A stretch of DNA of 64,000 bases from Lotus japonicus (lineage: Eukaryota; Streptophyta; Magnoliopsida; Fabales; Fabaceae). The notes beneath the pieces are model-generated. The model had not been told where the DNA came from, did not search any database, and saw only the letters and a program-made list of their open reading frames with translations. The stretch is from assembly GCF_012489685.1 (NCBI RefSeq), contig NC_080044.1:50592964-50656963 (forward strand), read 5' to 3'. How positions within the stretch are numbered: the first letter of the stretch is position 1; every line of letters begins with the position of its first letter. Both the position numbers and the translations under genes were made by a program. Positions 24,194-35,007 of the stretch are shown here, one piece after another.

Positions 24194-26144
24194 TGTTATA
24201 TTCTGGCTGATCATGAACCAAGAAGGAAGCTTGATCCCAAGAGTGATGAAGGCATCTTTTTGGGATACTCAACAAACAGTAAAGCTTATAGGGTGTATAA
24301 CTCTCGTACAAAGGTTATGATAGAATCTGTCAATGTTATTATAGATGATGTACCAAGCAAAATGTCTGAGACAACTGCTAGTGAAGATGATGATGCTGAT
24401 GTCCCAACCGATGTTCCAACGATTGACCTCGACAATGAGTCTGTGACTAGTGCAGATGAACAAGAAGGAAAAATGATTGAGTCAAACAAAGCCCCATCCA
24501 TAAGAATTTAGAAGAATCACCCTCAAGAAAATATTATTGGTGATCCTAAGGAAGGAGTAACTACCAGATCTAAAAGTTTTATTGCTCATGGCTGTTTCAT
24601 CTCTAAAATAGAACCCAAAAATGTCAAGGAAGCACTGACTGATGAATACTGGATAAATGCAATGCAGGAAGAGCTTGATCAGTTCAGAAGGAATGAAGTT
24701 TGGGACCTCATCTCACGCCCTAAAGGAGTGAACATTATTGGTACTAAATGGATTTTCAAGAACAAGTCAGATGAGAATGGAGTGGTCACTAGAAACAAAG
24801 CGAGATTGGTTGCTCAAGGCTATACTCAGATACAAGGAGTGGATTTTGATGAAACTTTTGCTCCAGTGGCTAGACTGGAATCTATAAGGCTATTACTGGG
24901 AGTTGCTTGTTTGTTAAAGTTTAGACTCTATCAAATGGATGTAAAGAGTGCTTTTCTGAATGGGTACTTGAGTGAAGAAGTATATGTTGAACAACCCAAA
25001 TGATTCATAGATCCTCATCATCCAGACCATGTGTACAAGCTGAAGAAGGCCCTGTTTGGATTGAAACAGGCTCCAAGAGCATGGTATGAAAGACTCACTG
25101 AATTTCTTGTTAGCAATGGCTATTGCAAGGGAGGAATAGACAAGACCCTGTTTGTAAAGAATGACAAAGGCAAGCTCATGATAGCACAGATATATGTAGA
25201 TGATATAGTATTTGGAGGAATATCGAACACGATGGTGGAGCATTTCGTTCAACAAATGAAATCTGAATTTGAAATGAGTTTGGTAGGTGAGTTGAATTAT
25301 TTCTTGGGTCTTCAGGTTAAGCAAATGGAAGACTCTCTGTTCATTTCACAAAGCAAGTATGCTAGGAGTATTGTTAAGAAGTTTGGACTAGAAAAAGGCA
25401 GGTCACAAAAGAACTCCTGCTGCTACACATATCAAGTTATCTAAGGATGAACAAGGAGAAGATGTTGATCAAAGCTTGTATAGGAGCATGATTGGTAGTC
25501 TTCTGTATCTTACTGCTAGCAGGCCAGACATCACCTTTGCTGTAGGTGCTTGTGCTAGATATCAAGCTGCTCCAAAGACTAGTCATCTCTTGCAAGTGAA
25601 GAGAATAATCAAATACGTTAATGGTACATGTGATTATGGTATTCTCTATACACACGATACGAATCCTACTCTTGTTGGTTATTGTGATGCAGATTGGGCA
25701 GGAAGTGCTGATGATAGGAAAAGCACATCTGGTGGTTGTTTCTACTTGGGGAACAACTTGATCTCTTGGTTTAGCAAGAAGCAAAATTGTGTCTCCTTGT
25801 CAACTGCTGAAGCTGAATATATTGCTGCTGGGAGTAGCTGCACTCAACTCATGTGGATGAAACAAATGCTGAAGGAGTATGAAGTCGAGTAGGATGTTAT
25901 GACACTGTACTGTGACAATCTTAGTGCTATTAATATTTCCAAAAATCCTATTCAACATAGCAGGACCAAGCACATTGATATCAGACACCACTTCATTAGA
26001 GACTTGGTTGAAGATAAAATTATCACTCTAGAGCATGTTCCTACTGAAAAGCAATTGGCTGATATATTTACCAAACCACTTGATGCTGTCACGTTTGAGA
26101 AATTGAGAGGAAATCTTGGGATTTGCCTCTTTCAAGAAGCATAG
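24194..26144 (+). pseudogene. Integrase tail, reverse transcriptase and RNase H of element C
   Basis: After the deletion the frame resumes at CYILADHEPRRKLDPKSD. RT carries TKWIFKNK, the conserved [20 protein letters not shown] and the catalytic YVDDIVFGG (about 25194). RNase H shows SRPDITFAVGA, CDADWAGS, KSTSGGCF and AEAEYIAAGSSCTQ, and ends with DIFTKPLD and a stop at 26142-26144. In-frame stops lie at 24509-24511, 25001-25003 and 25890-25892, and a frameshift near 25435. All core residues of RT are otherwise present. Confidence 0.88.
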
Positions 26145-26378
26145 CAATTACCGCATCACTTTGCTCTAACGACTAGTTTTCTTGTAACTACCAATAACTG
26201 CCGTTATGACATCATCATCATGATTGCTTCTCATCCACTCAACTGTTATATAATCATCACCAACGGCCATGTTTCTATCCTACAACTGATTGAGTTTTTT
26301 AATTGTGTAATTCTGATTCATCTTTGCTCTCAATTTTTCTTTGATCCTCTGAATCTGCATACTCTGCCATATTTCACA

Positions 26379-28111
26379 ATGTCTCAAGTCTCAGGAAAGC
26401 AAGACTCCATCAAAGGCAAGATTGAGAAGACATCTTCTGGAGTCAAGGTTATTGGCTTGAATGCGCAATCCTCCGCTCATTCCAAGAAGGCCTATGCAAG
26501 AAAGGATTCAAGAACTCATGCCAGCAAGCGCTACATGTCGAGTACGAGATCTCAAGGCACTCGTGACTCACCTGTGCTTGAGGATGTTTCTCATGAAATT
26601 TCCTCTGCGGATGAAGAGGCAGATGTTGAGGCTTCTGCTCCTCAAACTGAAGTTCCTGAGATGGTAAGGAGAATTCACCATCTCTGGATTCATCTTCTGA
26701 GTCCAAGAACTCAGAACCAGAGAATGAAGCTCACGAGGAGGTTTCTTTTGAGGAGTCTACCAAGTCTCCTCCATCTGTTCATGAAATTTCAGATGCTGAT
26801 GACTCAGATGATGTTCCTCTAGCAAGTGTTGCTGCCAGGATGAAGAAGAGAAGAAGAGTTCCTGTTGAAGACACCCCCTCTGGTTCACAAAAGAAGGCCA
26901 AATCCACTACGGATGTGAAGAGCAAAGGTAAACAAAAGGTTGTGGATTCCTCACACAAGAAGGTAAAGAAAACTGCTGAGAAGAAGAAAATTCCAAGGAT
27001 TGATTTGGAATCTGAGTCTGATGTTGAAGTCGATGTTCAGGACATTCGGACTTCTGAAAAGAAGAAATTCTCTGGTAAGCGAATTCCATCAGATGTTCCT
27101 TCTTTCCCTATTGATAATGTTTCCTTTCATGCTGCTTAGAATGTTCTCAAGTGGAAATATGTTTGCAACCGCCGGATTGCAAAAGAAAGGGAGATTGGCA
27201 AGGATGTGCTTGAGTGTAAGATGATTATTGCTCTCATTGACCATGCTGGTCTAAGGAAGACAGTCATGGATATTAGAAAGTGTTATGAGAAGCTAGTGAA
27301 AGAGTTCCTAGTTAATTTGACAGATGATGTTGTTATTCCTGGAAGTGCTGAATTCAGGAAAGTTTATGTTCGAGGGAAGTGTGTAACTTTTTCTCCTGTT
27401 GTGATCGACCAAGCCCTTGGAAGATGTGCAGTGGAGTTTTTTGAGGAAGAATTGTCTTTGGACAAGGTTGCCAAGGAACTCACTGCTGGACAAGTGAAGA
27501 AGTGGCCTGCTAAGAAGCTTTTATCTACAGGGTTGTTGAGTGTGAAGTATGCTATTCTGAACAGGATAGGAGTTGTGAATTGGATTCCCTCTCATCATAC
27601 CTCTGCTGTTTCTGCAATTTTTGCCAAGCTGATCTACAGGATTGGAACTGAGATTCCTTTTGATTTTGGCTCCTTAGTGTTTGCTCAAACTTTAAAACAT
27701 GCAGAAACTTGTGCTGTAAAGCTGCCCATTTCTTTTCCTTCGCTCTTGACTGCTATCATTCTGAAGCAGCATCCTGATATACTCAGAATGGATGATGTGG
27801 CTTTTCCTAAGGGTACCCCCATCACTTTGGATCATCATCTGTTCCTGGATCCCCATGTCCTGGACATTGATATGCCATCCCACATGACATCAATTCCTGT
27901 TTCCATGTATGCTTCTGGAACTCAAAGTGTGATTGCTGAATTGGAGGATCTCTCAAAGGAGCTGCAGGTGTCTATCAAGGTTACTACTGAGAGAAAATTG
28001 AAGGTGGATGCTTTGCTTCTCAATCTTAAAGAGGAGGCCGGTCATGAGGATGTTGCTGAGGAGGAAGGATCTGAAGACCTTGTAGAGGAGACTTCATCTT
28101 CTGGCATTTAA
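26379..28111 (+). pseudogene. env-like third ORF of element C
   Basis: The ATG at 26379 (MSQVSGKQDS) starts a frame of about 575 codons, broken by a frameshift near 26660 and a TAG near 27137. The N-terminal third is low-complexity, rich in S, E, D and K, with basic clusters (MKKRRR). The C-terminal part (27150-27900) is globular and matches the same region in elements H and I: YEKLVKEFLVN, FRKVYVRGK, QALGR, AKELTAGQVKKWP, YAILNRIG and FVFAQTLKHA-like. It resembles the putative plant transposon protein/env-like family of Sireviruses. The end is acidic. No membrane segment is seen. Confidence 0.75.
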
Positions 28112-28542
28112 TAATGGTCCTGTGTTTGTTCTGTTTTGGCTCATGTATTGTTTTCAACCTTTGCCAAATTTGTGCTAAAAAGGGGGAGTAGTTAGAAGAC
28201 TTTTGTTTGAAGACTTTTGTTGAAGATGTTGAAGACTATGTTTTGTGTTTTCTGTTTCTGCTTCAGTGTGACAGTACTATGTTTTTTTTTTCTACTGATG
28301 TTCCTCTCTGGCTTGGAATTTGGTAATTATGTGCTGCTATGGTTATGACTTGTGTACTTCAGGCAGTTTTTATGAGTGTTGTTGGATGCTTCATTTGAGG
28401 GGGAGTTTCACTATGTCTGCGTATGAAGAAGCTTCGTTTTGAGGGGGAGTGTTGTCTCTTTTGTTCCGCTGCTGATTCTGTGTGTTTTTACCCTCTCTGG
28501 TTATGAAGTTGTTTTTAGGCAAAATTTGACAAAGGGGGAGAT
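28112..28542 (+). other. 3' untranslated region of element C with multiple polypurine tracts
   Basis: GGGGGAG occurs four times (about 28181, 28397, 28440 and 28534). The last, AAAGGGGGAGAT at 28531-28542, abuts the LTR. Multiple tracts upstream of the 3' LTR are a known Sirevirus trait. Confidence 0.75.
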
Positions 28543-29404
28543 TGTTGTTCCTGGTGTTGTCATGCATTTTTCTAAAAACAATCAGATGTCGAAGCCGATG
28601 TCCTGACATCAGATTCTGTGAAGCCAGGACATTCATTCACTAGCTGGCGTACATTGTGGGTCCCTTCTGTTATCTGTTAAAGATTTGTTTGTTGTTACTT
28701 GAGAATCAAGTAGCTGATTAAAGGGAGTTCTTTGCGGGTTGTTTATTGTTGAAACAAATCTATGATTGAAGATTTGTTTCTATCTCTTCTTAGTTGTTAC
28801 GCAAATCATATCTTGGAAGATTGCGTTTGAATTTGTGTGGATCAATTCTGTTCTTCAGCCCAGTCAACCCTAGTGCCGCCTCTGCTGAAGTATAAAAGGA
28901 ACAAAGACCTAAAACGTGAAGCTACCGGAGCTAAGATTGAAGATCAAGTGTTTTAGGATTGTGAGTTGTGCTTTGTTCTTGTTATTTGTGAACTGTTCTT
29001 GCTCCCTGATTCTATAAAGCAAGATTCAGTTCTGTGTTGAGTTTGATTGTTCAAACACTTTTGTTATTTGTTTTCACCAATCACTATGACAGTGATTGAG
29101 AGAAAGTGAGAGAGGCTCTCATACTTAGGTTGAGATACTAAGTAGAAATACACTGAGTAGATTAGGAAAAGAACAATGAACTGGTTGTGTTCATGTGTGT
29201 CTGTAGTTCCTGAATCTTGAGATAGTGGATTTCCTTTCTTTTGGCTTAGCCCTCCAGACGTAGGTGAAGTTTCACTGAATTGGGTTACCAATTCTTGTGT
29301 CTTGTTAATTTTGCGTTTTACTTTTACTGATACTGTGTGTTTGTTGTCATACTCGATTGTCCTGACATCGCGTACGACATTGTTCTAAGGGAACTAGAAT
29401 TTCA
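28543..29404 (+). repeat. 3' LTR of element C
   Basis: 862 bp, starting TGTTGTTCC and ending TTTCA, followed by the target copy ACAAG. Confidence 0.93.
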
Positions 29405-29508
29405 ACAAGCAAGACACATTTGATCATTTATTCTAAAATAAATAATTTCATTCATCAAAGTAGGGTCTTACAATACCACCCCCTTAAAAATAGTTTCGCC
29501 CTCGAAAC

Positions 29509-32092
29509 TTAAGGGTTTACAAACAAGTCGGGATGTGACTCCCACATCTTATCTTCTATTTCCCATGTAGCATCGCCCGTCGCTTGATTCCACACAACCT
29601 TCACCAAGGACACCTCCTTGTTTCACAAGCGTTTCGTGCTCTTGTAGACGATCTTGATGGGTGGCATCACCATCGTAAGGTCATCCTTCAGCTGAATGTG
29701 ATAGGTTCAATCACATGAGAGTCATCAGCCATGTACTTCCGCAGTTGTGACACATGAAGCACATCATGGATGTTGGATAATAATGGCGGTAATGCAATCC
29801 TGCATGCCACTGGTCCAACTCGCTCCGTAATTTGGTACAGTCCAATGAACTTTGGAGTAAGCTTCTTGGACTTGATCACCCTTCCGACACCTGTCATCGG
29901 GGCCAGCTTGAAATTCCAGCTCCTTCCTCCTATTGTCAGCATAACTCTTATGACGACTCTGCGAGATCCTCATCTTTTCCTGGATTCGCTTCACCTCTTC
30001 TGTAGTTTGCTGAACCAACTCCGGTCCAATGACCAGATTCTCACCGTCCTGATGCCAGCACAAGGGCGTACGACACCTCCGACCATACAAAGCTTCGTAA
30101 GGTGTCATCCCTATGCTCACATGAAAATTGTTGTTGTAGGTGAACTCAATCAGCGGCAACAACTCATCCCAGCTTCCCTGATGATCTAACACACAAGCCT
30201 GTAGCAAATCCTCCAAGGATTGAATAGTCCTCTCGGTTTTCCCATCCGTCTGTGGATGATAAGCGGAACTCAATCTCAACTTGGTTCCCAAAGCTTGCTG
30301 CAAAGTTCCCCAGAAACGTGAGGTAAACCTCGGGTCTCTGTCCGACACAATGCTAGACGGTACACCATGCAGTCGTACAATCTCAGCGATGTAGATCTCT
30401 GCTAGCTTCTCCACCTTGTAGTTCAGATTAATCAACACGAAGTGAGCAATCTTCGTCAATCGATCAACCACTACCCATATTGCATCAAATCTCCTTCGTG
30501 TTAGGGGCAACGCCGTCACGAAGTCCATAGAGATGTTGTCCCACTTCCACTCAGGGACATCCAACGATTGTAGTTTCCCTGCCGGCTTCTGATGTTCCAC
30601 CTTCGCCTTCTGACAAGTCAGACATGTCGACACGTACTGAGCTACTTTTTTCTTCATCCCAGGCCACCAGAAATGAAGTTTCAAGTCTTGATACACCTTG
30701 TTCATTCCCGGATGAATACTCAACCTGCTCTTGTGGCCTTCATCCAAGATCAACCTCCTCATAGCTGCGTCATTGGGTACACAAACTCGTCCCTTGCAAC
30801 GCAAAAGACCATCGTTTCCGATAGTGAATTCCGGTGCCTTTCCTTGAGTAACGAGTTTGCGCCACTCAATCAGTCCTTCATCGGTCTCTTGCTTCGACTT
30901 TATCTCGTCCAAGAGCCCACTCGACACCGTCACCATTCCGAATCTCAACTCCCCTGGTGCGAGCTTAACATCCAAGCTCAGGTCTCGGAATGTCTCCAAC
31001 AGTTCTAGCTCTTTGACCATCAACGAGGATACATGTATAGCCTTTCGACTAAGAGCGTCAGCTACAACATTGGTTTTCCCCGGATGATACTGTAGAGCGA
31101 ACTCATAGTCCTGCAGAAATTCCATCCACCTTCTCTGTCTCATGTTCAGATCCTTCTGATCAAACAAGTACTTCAGACTCTTGTGATCACTGTAGATCGT
31201 GAACGTACTGCCATACAGGTAATGCCTCCAAATCTTGAGAGCATACACTATAGCAGCCGACTCCAAATCATGCGTAAGATAGTTTTTCTCATGAATCTTC
31301 AGCTGTTACGAGGCATAAGCAATCACTTTCTTCTCTTGCATCATTACACAACCCAACCCATTATGTGAAGCATCACAGTAAACGTCGTATGGTTCACCCT
31401 CCTTGGGTAAGGCTAGTATTGGTGCAGTAGTCAGTCGCTTCTTCATCTCCTGAAAACTCTCTTCACATTTCTCCGTCCATGCAAAAGGTTGATTCTTATT
31501 CGTCAATTGAGTCAACGGCGAAGTCAACTTGCATAGTCTTTCACGGAGCGTTTGTTGTAACCAGCAAGTCGAACAAAACTTCTGATGTCGCTTGCTGTCT
31601 TAGGTTGTTCCCACGACAAAATCGATTCAATTTTGCTGGGGTCAACAGCCACACCCTGACTTGATATGACGTGACCCAGGAACTTCACCTCCTCCATCCA
31701 GAATTCGCATTTGGAACCATTAGCATACAACTCTTTCTCCTGCAATACTCCCAACACTTGTCGTAGATGCTCCTCGTGTTCCTCGTTACTCTTCGAATAG
31801 ATAAGGATGTCGTCGATGAATACCACCACGAACTTGTCCAAGAAAGGCCTGAACACTCTGTTCATGTAATCCATGAATACAACAGGTGCATTAGTGACTC
31901 CGAACGGCATCACAAGGTACTCTGAATGCGGTCTTCTGAATGTCAGCTTCCTTGACTCGAATCTGGTGATAACCCGACTTCAAATCTATCTTCGAGAAAA
32001 CGAAAACTCCTCGAAGTTGATCCATCAAATCATCTTTCCGAGGCATCGGATAACGATTCTTCACAGTCACTTTGTTGAGTTGTCAGTAAACC
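29509..32092 (-). pseudogene. pol of element B, copy 2: RT fragment, RNase H, integrase, damaged C-terminus
   Basis: This is a second copy of the B polymerase, without the solo LTRs. RT runs from 32092 ([15 protein letters not shown]) with a small deletion near 31920. It continues through MPFGVTNAP and FIDDILIYS to 31524, then RNase H (YCDASHNGLG) to a nonsense codon near 31304. Integrase and the rest of RNase H are open from 31266 to about 29880, with the triad motifs MDFVTALP, VSDRDPRFTS and GKTERTIQ. A 30-bp deletion near 29905 and a missing base near 29700 break the C-terminal domain. The final stop lies at 29509. It is useful as an empty-site reference for D1 and D2. Confidence 0.85.
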
Positions 32093-32094
32093 AC

Positions 32095-32158
32095 GCAAGA
32101 CACATTTGATCATTTATTCTAAAATAAATAATTTCATTCATCAAAGTAGGGTCTTACA
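32095..32158 (-). repeat. Terminal 64 bp of a third LTR of element B
   Basis: It is identical in type to the first 64 bases of the complete LTRs (element orientation) and ends TTACA before the target copy CCTTC. It is joined directly to RT sequence at a GCA microhomology, so a deletion removed most of this LTR plus gag and protease. Confidence 0.85.
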
Positions 32159-32289
32159 CCTTCCGTTCGCGCCGCCGTCACCTTGACCACGGCCAGCACG
32201 GCTGCACCACTGTCACCTTGACCACCGAGCTCAGAGTCTTCCCACCAACAGCGATGTTCCAGACAAACGCAGGTGATCCGAGGTCGTTG
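32159..32289 (+). other. GC-rich exon-like segment, right half, ending at a splice-donor-like site
   Basis: This continues 4206-4337 after the target copy. It is GC-rich (CGCGCCGCCGTCACC) and then falls sharply to T-rich DNA at CGTTG/GTAAGC (32289/32290), a good plant 5' splice site. No protein is recognised. Confidence 0.45.
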
Positions 32290-32772
32290 GTAAGCTTTCT
32301 CTTTGTTTGATTATCTATTCATTGTAGTTTCTGACCTGGATTTGGTTCATTTTTGCTGATTATTTGATGATTGCTTTTCTGGGTTTGCTGCAAGTTTTCT
32401 CTCACTATACCCATTCCTCTTCTCTTATCTGTTAATTATTTGATGATTGCTTTTCTGGGTTTGCTGCAATTGATGGTGTAGATCTTTAAACATGCTTTTC
32501 TTTATTTGTCTGTGAATGAATCCATTGATTCAGTACTTGTTTTGCTAGTTTGATTCTGTTAATATCTTCTTGTTCCATTTATATAAAAGCTAACCTCTTC
32601 AGCTAATGGGAAGTTAATCTGCTGATTTATCTATGTAACGCTAATCATTTGTGATGCTCTAATTATTGGCTCAAAAATCAGTTTAACTTTTGAGCTGAAT
32701 TGAAATTGTGTGCCACTGAAGGCTATGTGGGCACTGCACTATTTTCCTTGCTAAATCGACTGACTGCCCTGA
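32290..32772 (+). other. Intron-like T-rich stretch with an exact 35-bp direct repeat
   Basis: T-rich, ORF-poor DNA follows the donor-like site. The 35 bases at 32359-32393 recur exactly at 32435-32469. I see nothing else in it. The right border of the foreign insert in element A is somewhere in or just after this stretch. Confidence 0.45.
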
Positions 32773-32805
32773 TTGTCCTTCTTGGGAAACTGGGTGTATG
32801 TACTC

Positions 32806-33138
32806 ATGCCTACAGACATACCTGAGTCAATACTATATCTTGAGAAGTTTCAAATGATCAAGGGAAAACCACCACTTCATGAAGATGGTGAATGCTCTGT
32901 TAAACTTCCACCAGAAAGTGAACATGCTGCTAAACAATCCAAGGCCCCCACAGAGGACGATGATGAACATGAAGGCAAACGAGATCAAGAAGGAAATGAT
33001 GATGAAATGACTCAACAACAGTCTCTGGAAAATCAATTTTTCAGTAGGGAGGACTTCAACAACCACGAAGACTACATCAATCAACTCTTCATGAAACTCT
33101 CGTCAAAGATTGAACAGATGCTCAATCATTTTGGCTAA
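32806..33138 (+). pseudogene. Possible C-terminal remnant of the env-like frame of element A
   Basis: An open frame (in-frame ATG 32806, stop 33136-33138) encodes about 110 hydrophilic residues with an acidic middle (EDDDEHEGK) and an end IEQMLNHFG. It sits where the end of the A third ORF is expected, just before the A untranslated region. Assignment is by position and composition only. Confidence 0.4.
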
Positions 33139-33642
33139 TGGCCACCTTCTATCTTAAACTCTTTTAAACAGTTTCAGTTGTTTACCTATCTGTTTAATTA
33201 TTGCACCTCTGGTGCAACTCACATTACTGCACTGTTTAATATGTTTCTATATGCTATGCAAATCTCAATTATTTATTGCAGGACCTAACATGATAGCTTT
33301 GGCTATGATACCGCTTTTGGTCATATTATTGCACGTTTTTTTTTTATAATGTCAAAGGGGGAGAAACGTATAGAGAAAATATCATTAAATTTTTAGAACT
33401 TAAAACTTAAAACTTAAAACCCTTATTTTCTGAAAAAGTTTTATTCAAACAGGGTTGTTTTACTTAGGGGGAGTAAAACTTAGAAATAGTCCTATTGTGA
33501 AATGGAAGCTAAGCAGAACTTAAATATTTTCTTTTTGCAAACGATATTGAACTCAGGGGAGTCTATGCTTTATTTAAGCAACCGTTCTCAACTACCGTCT
33601 ATCCTTTTAATTAAAAATTGTCATTATAAAAAAGGGGGAGAT
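33139..33642 (+). other. 3' untranslated region and polypurine tracts of element A
   Basis: GGGGGAG tracts lie near 33357, 33467 and 33634. The last (AAAGGGGGAGAT to 33642) abuts the LTR. Confidence 0.7.
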
Positions 33643-35007
33643 TGTTAAGTTCAAATGCATCATAACGTTTCTAAAATCTTATTTTGATCATAAATTGTTT
33701 TATAGAAGCACTTCTATTGTCAACTAAGCTTCTTAAACTATTTGAATTTCAGGAAGAAATTCAATTTGCTCAATATGCTTCAACGTTCAATCATCAAAAA
33801 GAGAAAAAGCTTCATAACTTACAAGACTGTTTGGCAAGCAAACTAACTCAAGTCAAGACACATTTGTTCTGACCGTCCAATGCCAACTCATCAGTCAGAA
33901 AAATTGAAGACAAATTTTGAGCGCCAAAGACAAAGTAAGATTGCAACCAATTGACTTACATTCAAATCAAATCACGTGAAGACTATGTTGCTTTTTCTAA
34001 AGGCACGCTGACCAACAAGGGAAAACGACAAGTTGTCAACATCAAATTTCCCAATTGTCTCATGTTTGAAAAGTAGCCCAAGTCTATTGCCACATACTAG
34101 CTGACAAACATCACCTTTTCGGCTAAATGATAGACTTGATTCTGAACATGTATTCAATGAAGCTACCAACCGAAGCCATTTGAATCAACAGATGGATCTC
34201 ATCTCTCAACGGCTAGAACAACAGTTAGATCATGACTCGCAATGACTACAACACTAGAAAGCGAGTATTTAAGGCATTCATGAAGAATGAAGACTAAGAG
34301 AATCAACACTGAAAGCATAAGAACTCAAAGCATTCATTTCAATATTCTTCAAAGCATTCAAAGCAGAAAATTCCGTCACTGTCAAATCCAAGCCACTTCT
34401 TCTGCAAAGTGAAAGAGAGAATCTCGTACCTTAAAAGAGTCAAATCTGTTTATTCCTTTCTCTCTTAAATCCAGAACTCTTGAGTGAACCAAAGTCAAAT
34501 ATAAACCCAAACACTTAGAGTTCTAGTGCTATAAATTCTCTACCTATACTCTTGTACGAAGAGAAACCTTGTAGGGGGAAATAATCTTGAATAGATTGTG
34601 GGAGAAGTCCTGAACAATACTTGTAGGAGGAGTCTTGTAGAATACTTGGAGGAGTCCATGATAATACTTGTGGGAGAAGTCCGTGATAATACTTGTTGGA
34701 GAAGTCCTTGAGAATATATATACTTGTATCGGAGAAGTCCTTGAAGCTTGCTAGTGAAAATCTTGGTGGTGGCCAAGTACTGGACGTAGCCTAATCGTTT
34801 AGGGTGAACCAGTATAAATCTTTATGTGTTGATCGTCTGCTTTACTTTGCTTATATTTCCGCTGCACTAAACGGTTTAGGAAAAGTTTCACTAAACGTTT
34901 TCGAGAACTAATATTCTTTTCAAAAATCTAAGTTTTAAAAAGCAATTTTCAAGTACACAATTTAAACCCTCCCCCCCCCCTTTCTTGTGTTATTTACTTG
35001 CATCTCA
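33643..35007 (+). repeat. 3' LTR of element A (1365 bp)
   Basis: It starts TGTTAAGTTC after the purine tract and ends ATCTCA, and matches 1-1022. It contains a short repeat array of TAATACTTGTNGGAGAAGTC units (about 34600-34740) also present in the 5' LTR, and a C run near 34970. Confidence 0.9.

Larger units (their letters stand above)
20634..29404 (+). mobile_element. Element C: SIRE-like Ty1/copia Sirevirus, complete but defective
   Basis: Both LTRs are 862 bp (20634-21495 and 28543-29404). They are flanked by the duplication ACAAG (20629-20633 and 29405-29409), and the empty site is present once in the other B LTR near 7189. The primer-binding site and several purine tracts are in place. 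My hand count gives 24 LTR differences (about 2.8 percent). Coding order is gag, protease, integrase, RT, RNase H, env-like. Several stops, one frameshift in RNase H, and an integrase deletion disable it. Confidence 0.95.
17774..29472 (-). repeat. Middle LTR of element B, split by element C
   Basis: The LTR consists of 17774-20633 plus 29410-29472, about 2923 bp when C and one target copy are removed. It serves as the 3' LTR of pol copy 2 and the 5' LTR of pol copy 1. Confidence 0.9.
4338..32158 (-). mobile_element. Element B: Tekay/Del-type chromovirus (Ty3/gypsy) as a tandem LTR-pol-LTR-pol-LTR array
   Basis: On the minus strand the order is: LTR fragment (32158-32095), pol copy 2, complete LTR (29472-17774), primer-binding site, pol copy 1, complete LTR (7256-4338). 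The outer ends share the target duplication CCTTC (4333-4337 and 32159-32163), so the whole array occupies one insertion site. LTRs begin TGTAAGACCC and end GGTTACA or TTACA in element orientation. The pol order RT, RNase H, integrase and the C-terminal chromodomain-like tail place it with Tekay/Del chromoviruses. gag, protease and the RT start are deleted in both copies. Unequal recombination between LTRs of sister copies is the simplest origin of the dimer. Confidence 0.85.
1..35007 (+). mobile_element. Element A: Ty1/copia (Sirevirus/Maximus-like) retrotransposon, oldest layer of nest 1, 5' end outside window
   Basis: The two ends carry the same LTR: positions 1-1022 align with 33979-35007. 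The 5' LTR is followed by a primer-binding site resembling the initiator-Met tRNA complement. The 3' LTR is preceded by the purine tract AAAGGGGGAGATT. Between them are a gag start, an RT/RNase H tail, an env-like frame and an untranslated region, in the order expected for a Sirevirus-type copia element. The element's own internal DNA is only about 4.5 kb; the rest is later insertions (4338-32158 and the DNA flanking it). My hand count finds roughly 29 differences in the first 320 aligned LTR bases, more than in any nested pair, which fits its position as the outermost layer. The target duplication cannot be checked because the left end lies outside. Confidence 0.85.

Noticed and set aside
3984..32772. 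Target duplication for the foreign insert in element A
   Set aside because: I compared GGGTTATGTC near 3972 with GGGTGTATGT near 32796 and CTTCTTA with CTTCTTG, but neither pair is convincing, so the insert borders are left open.
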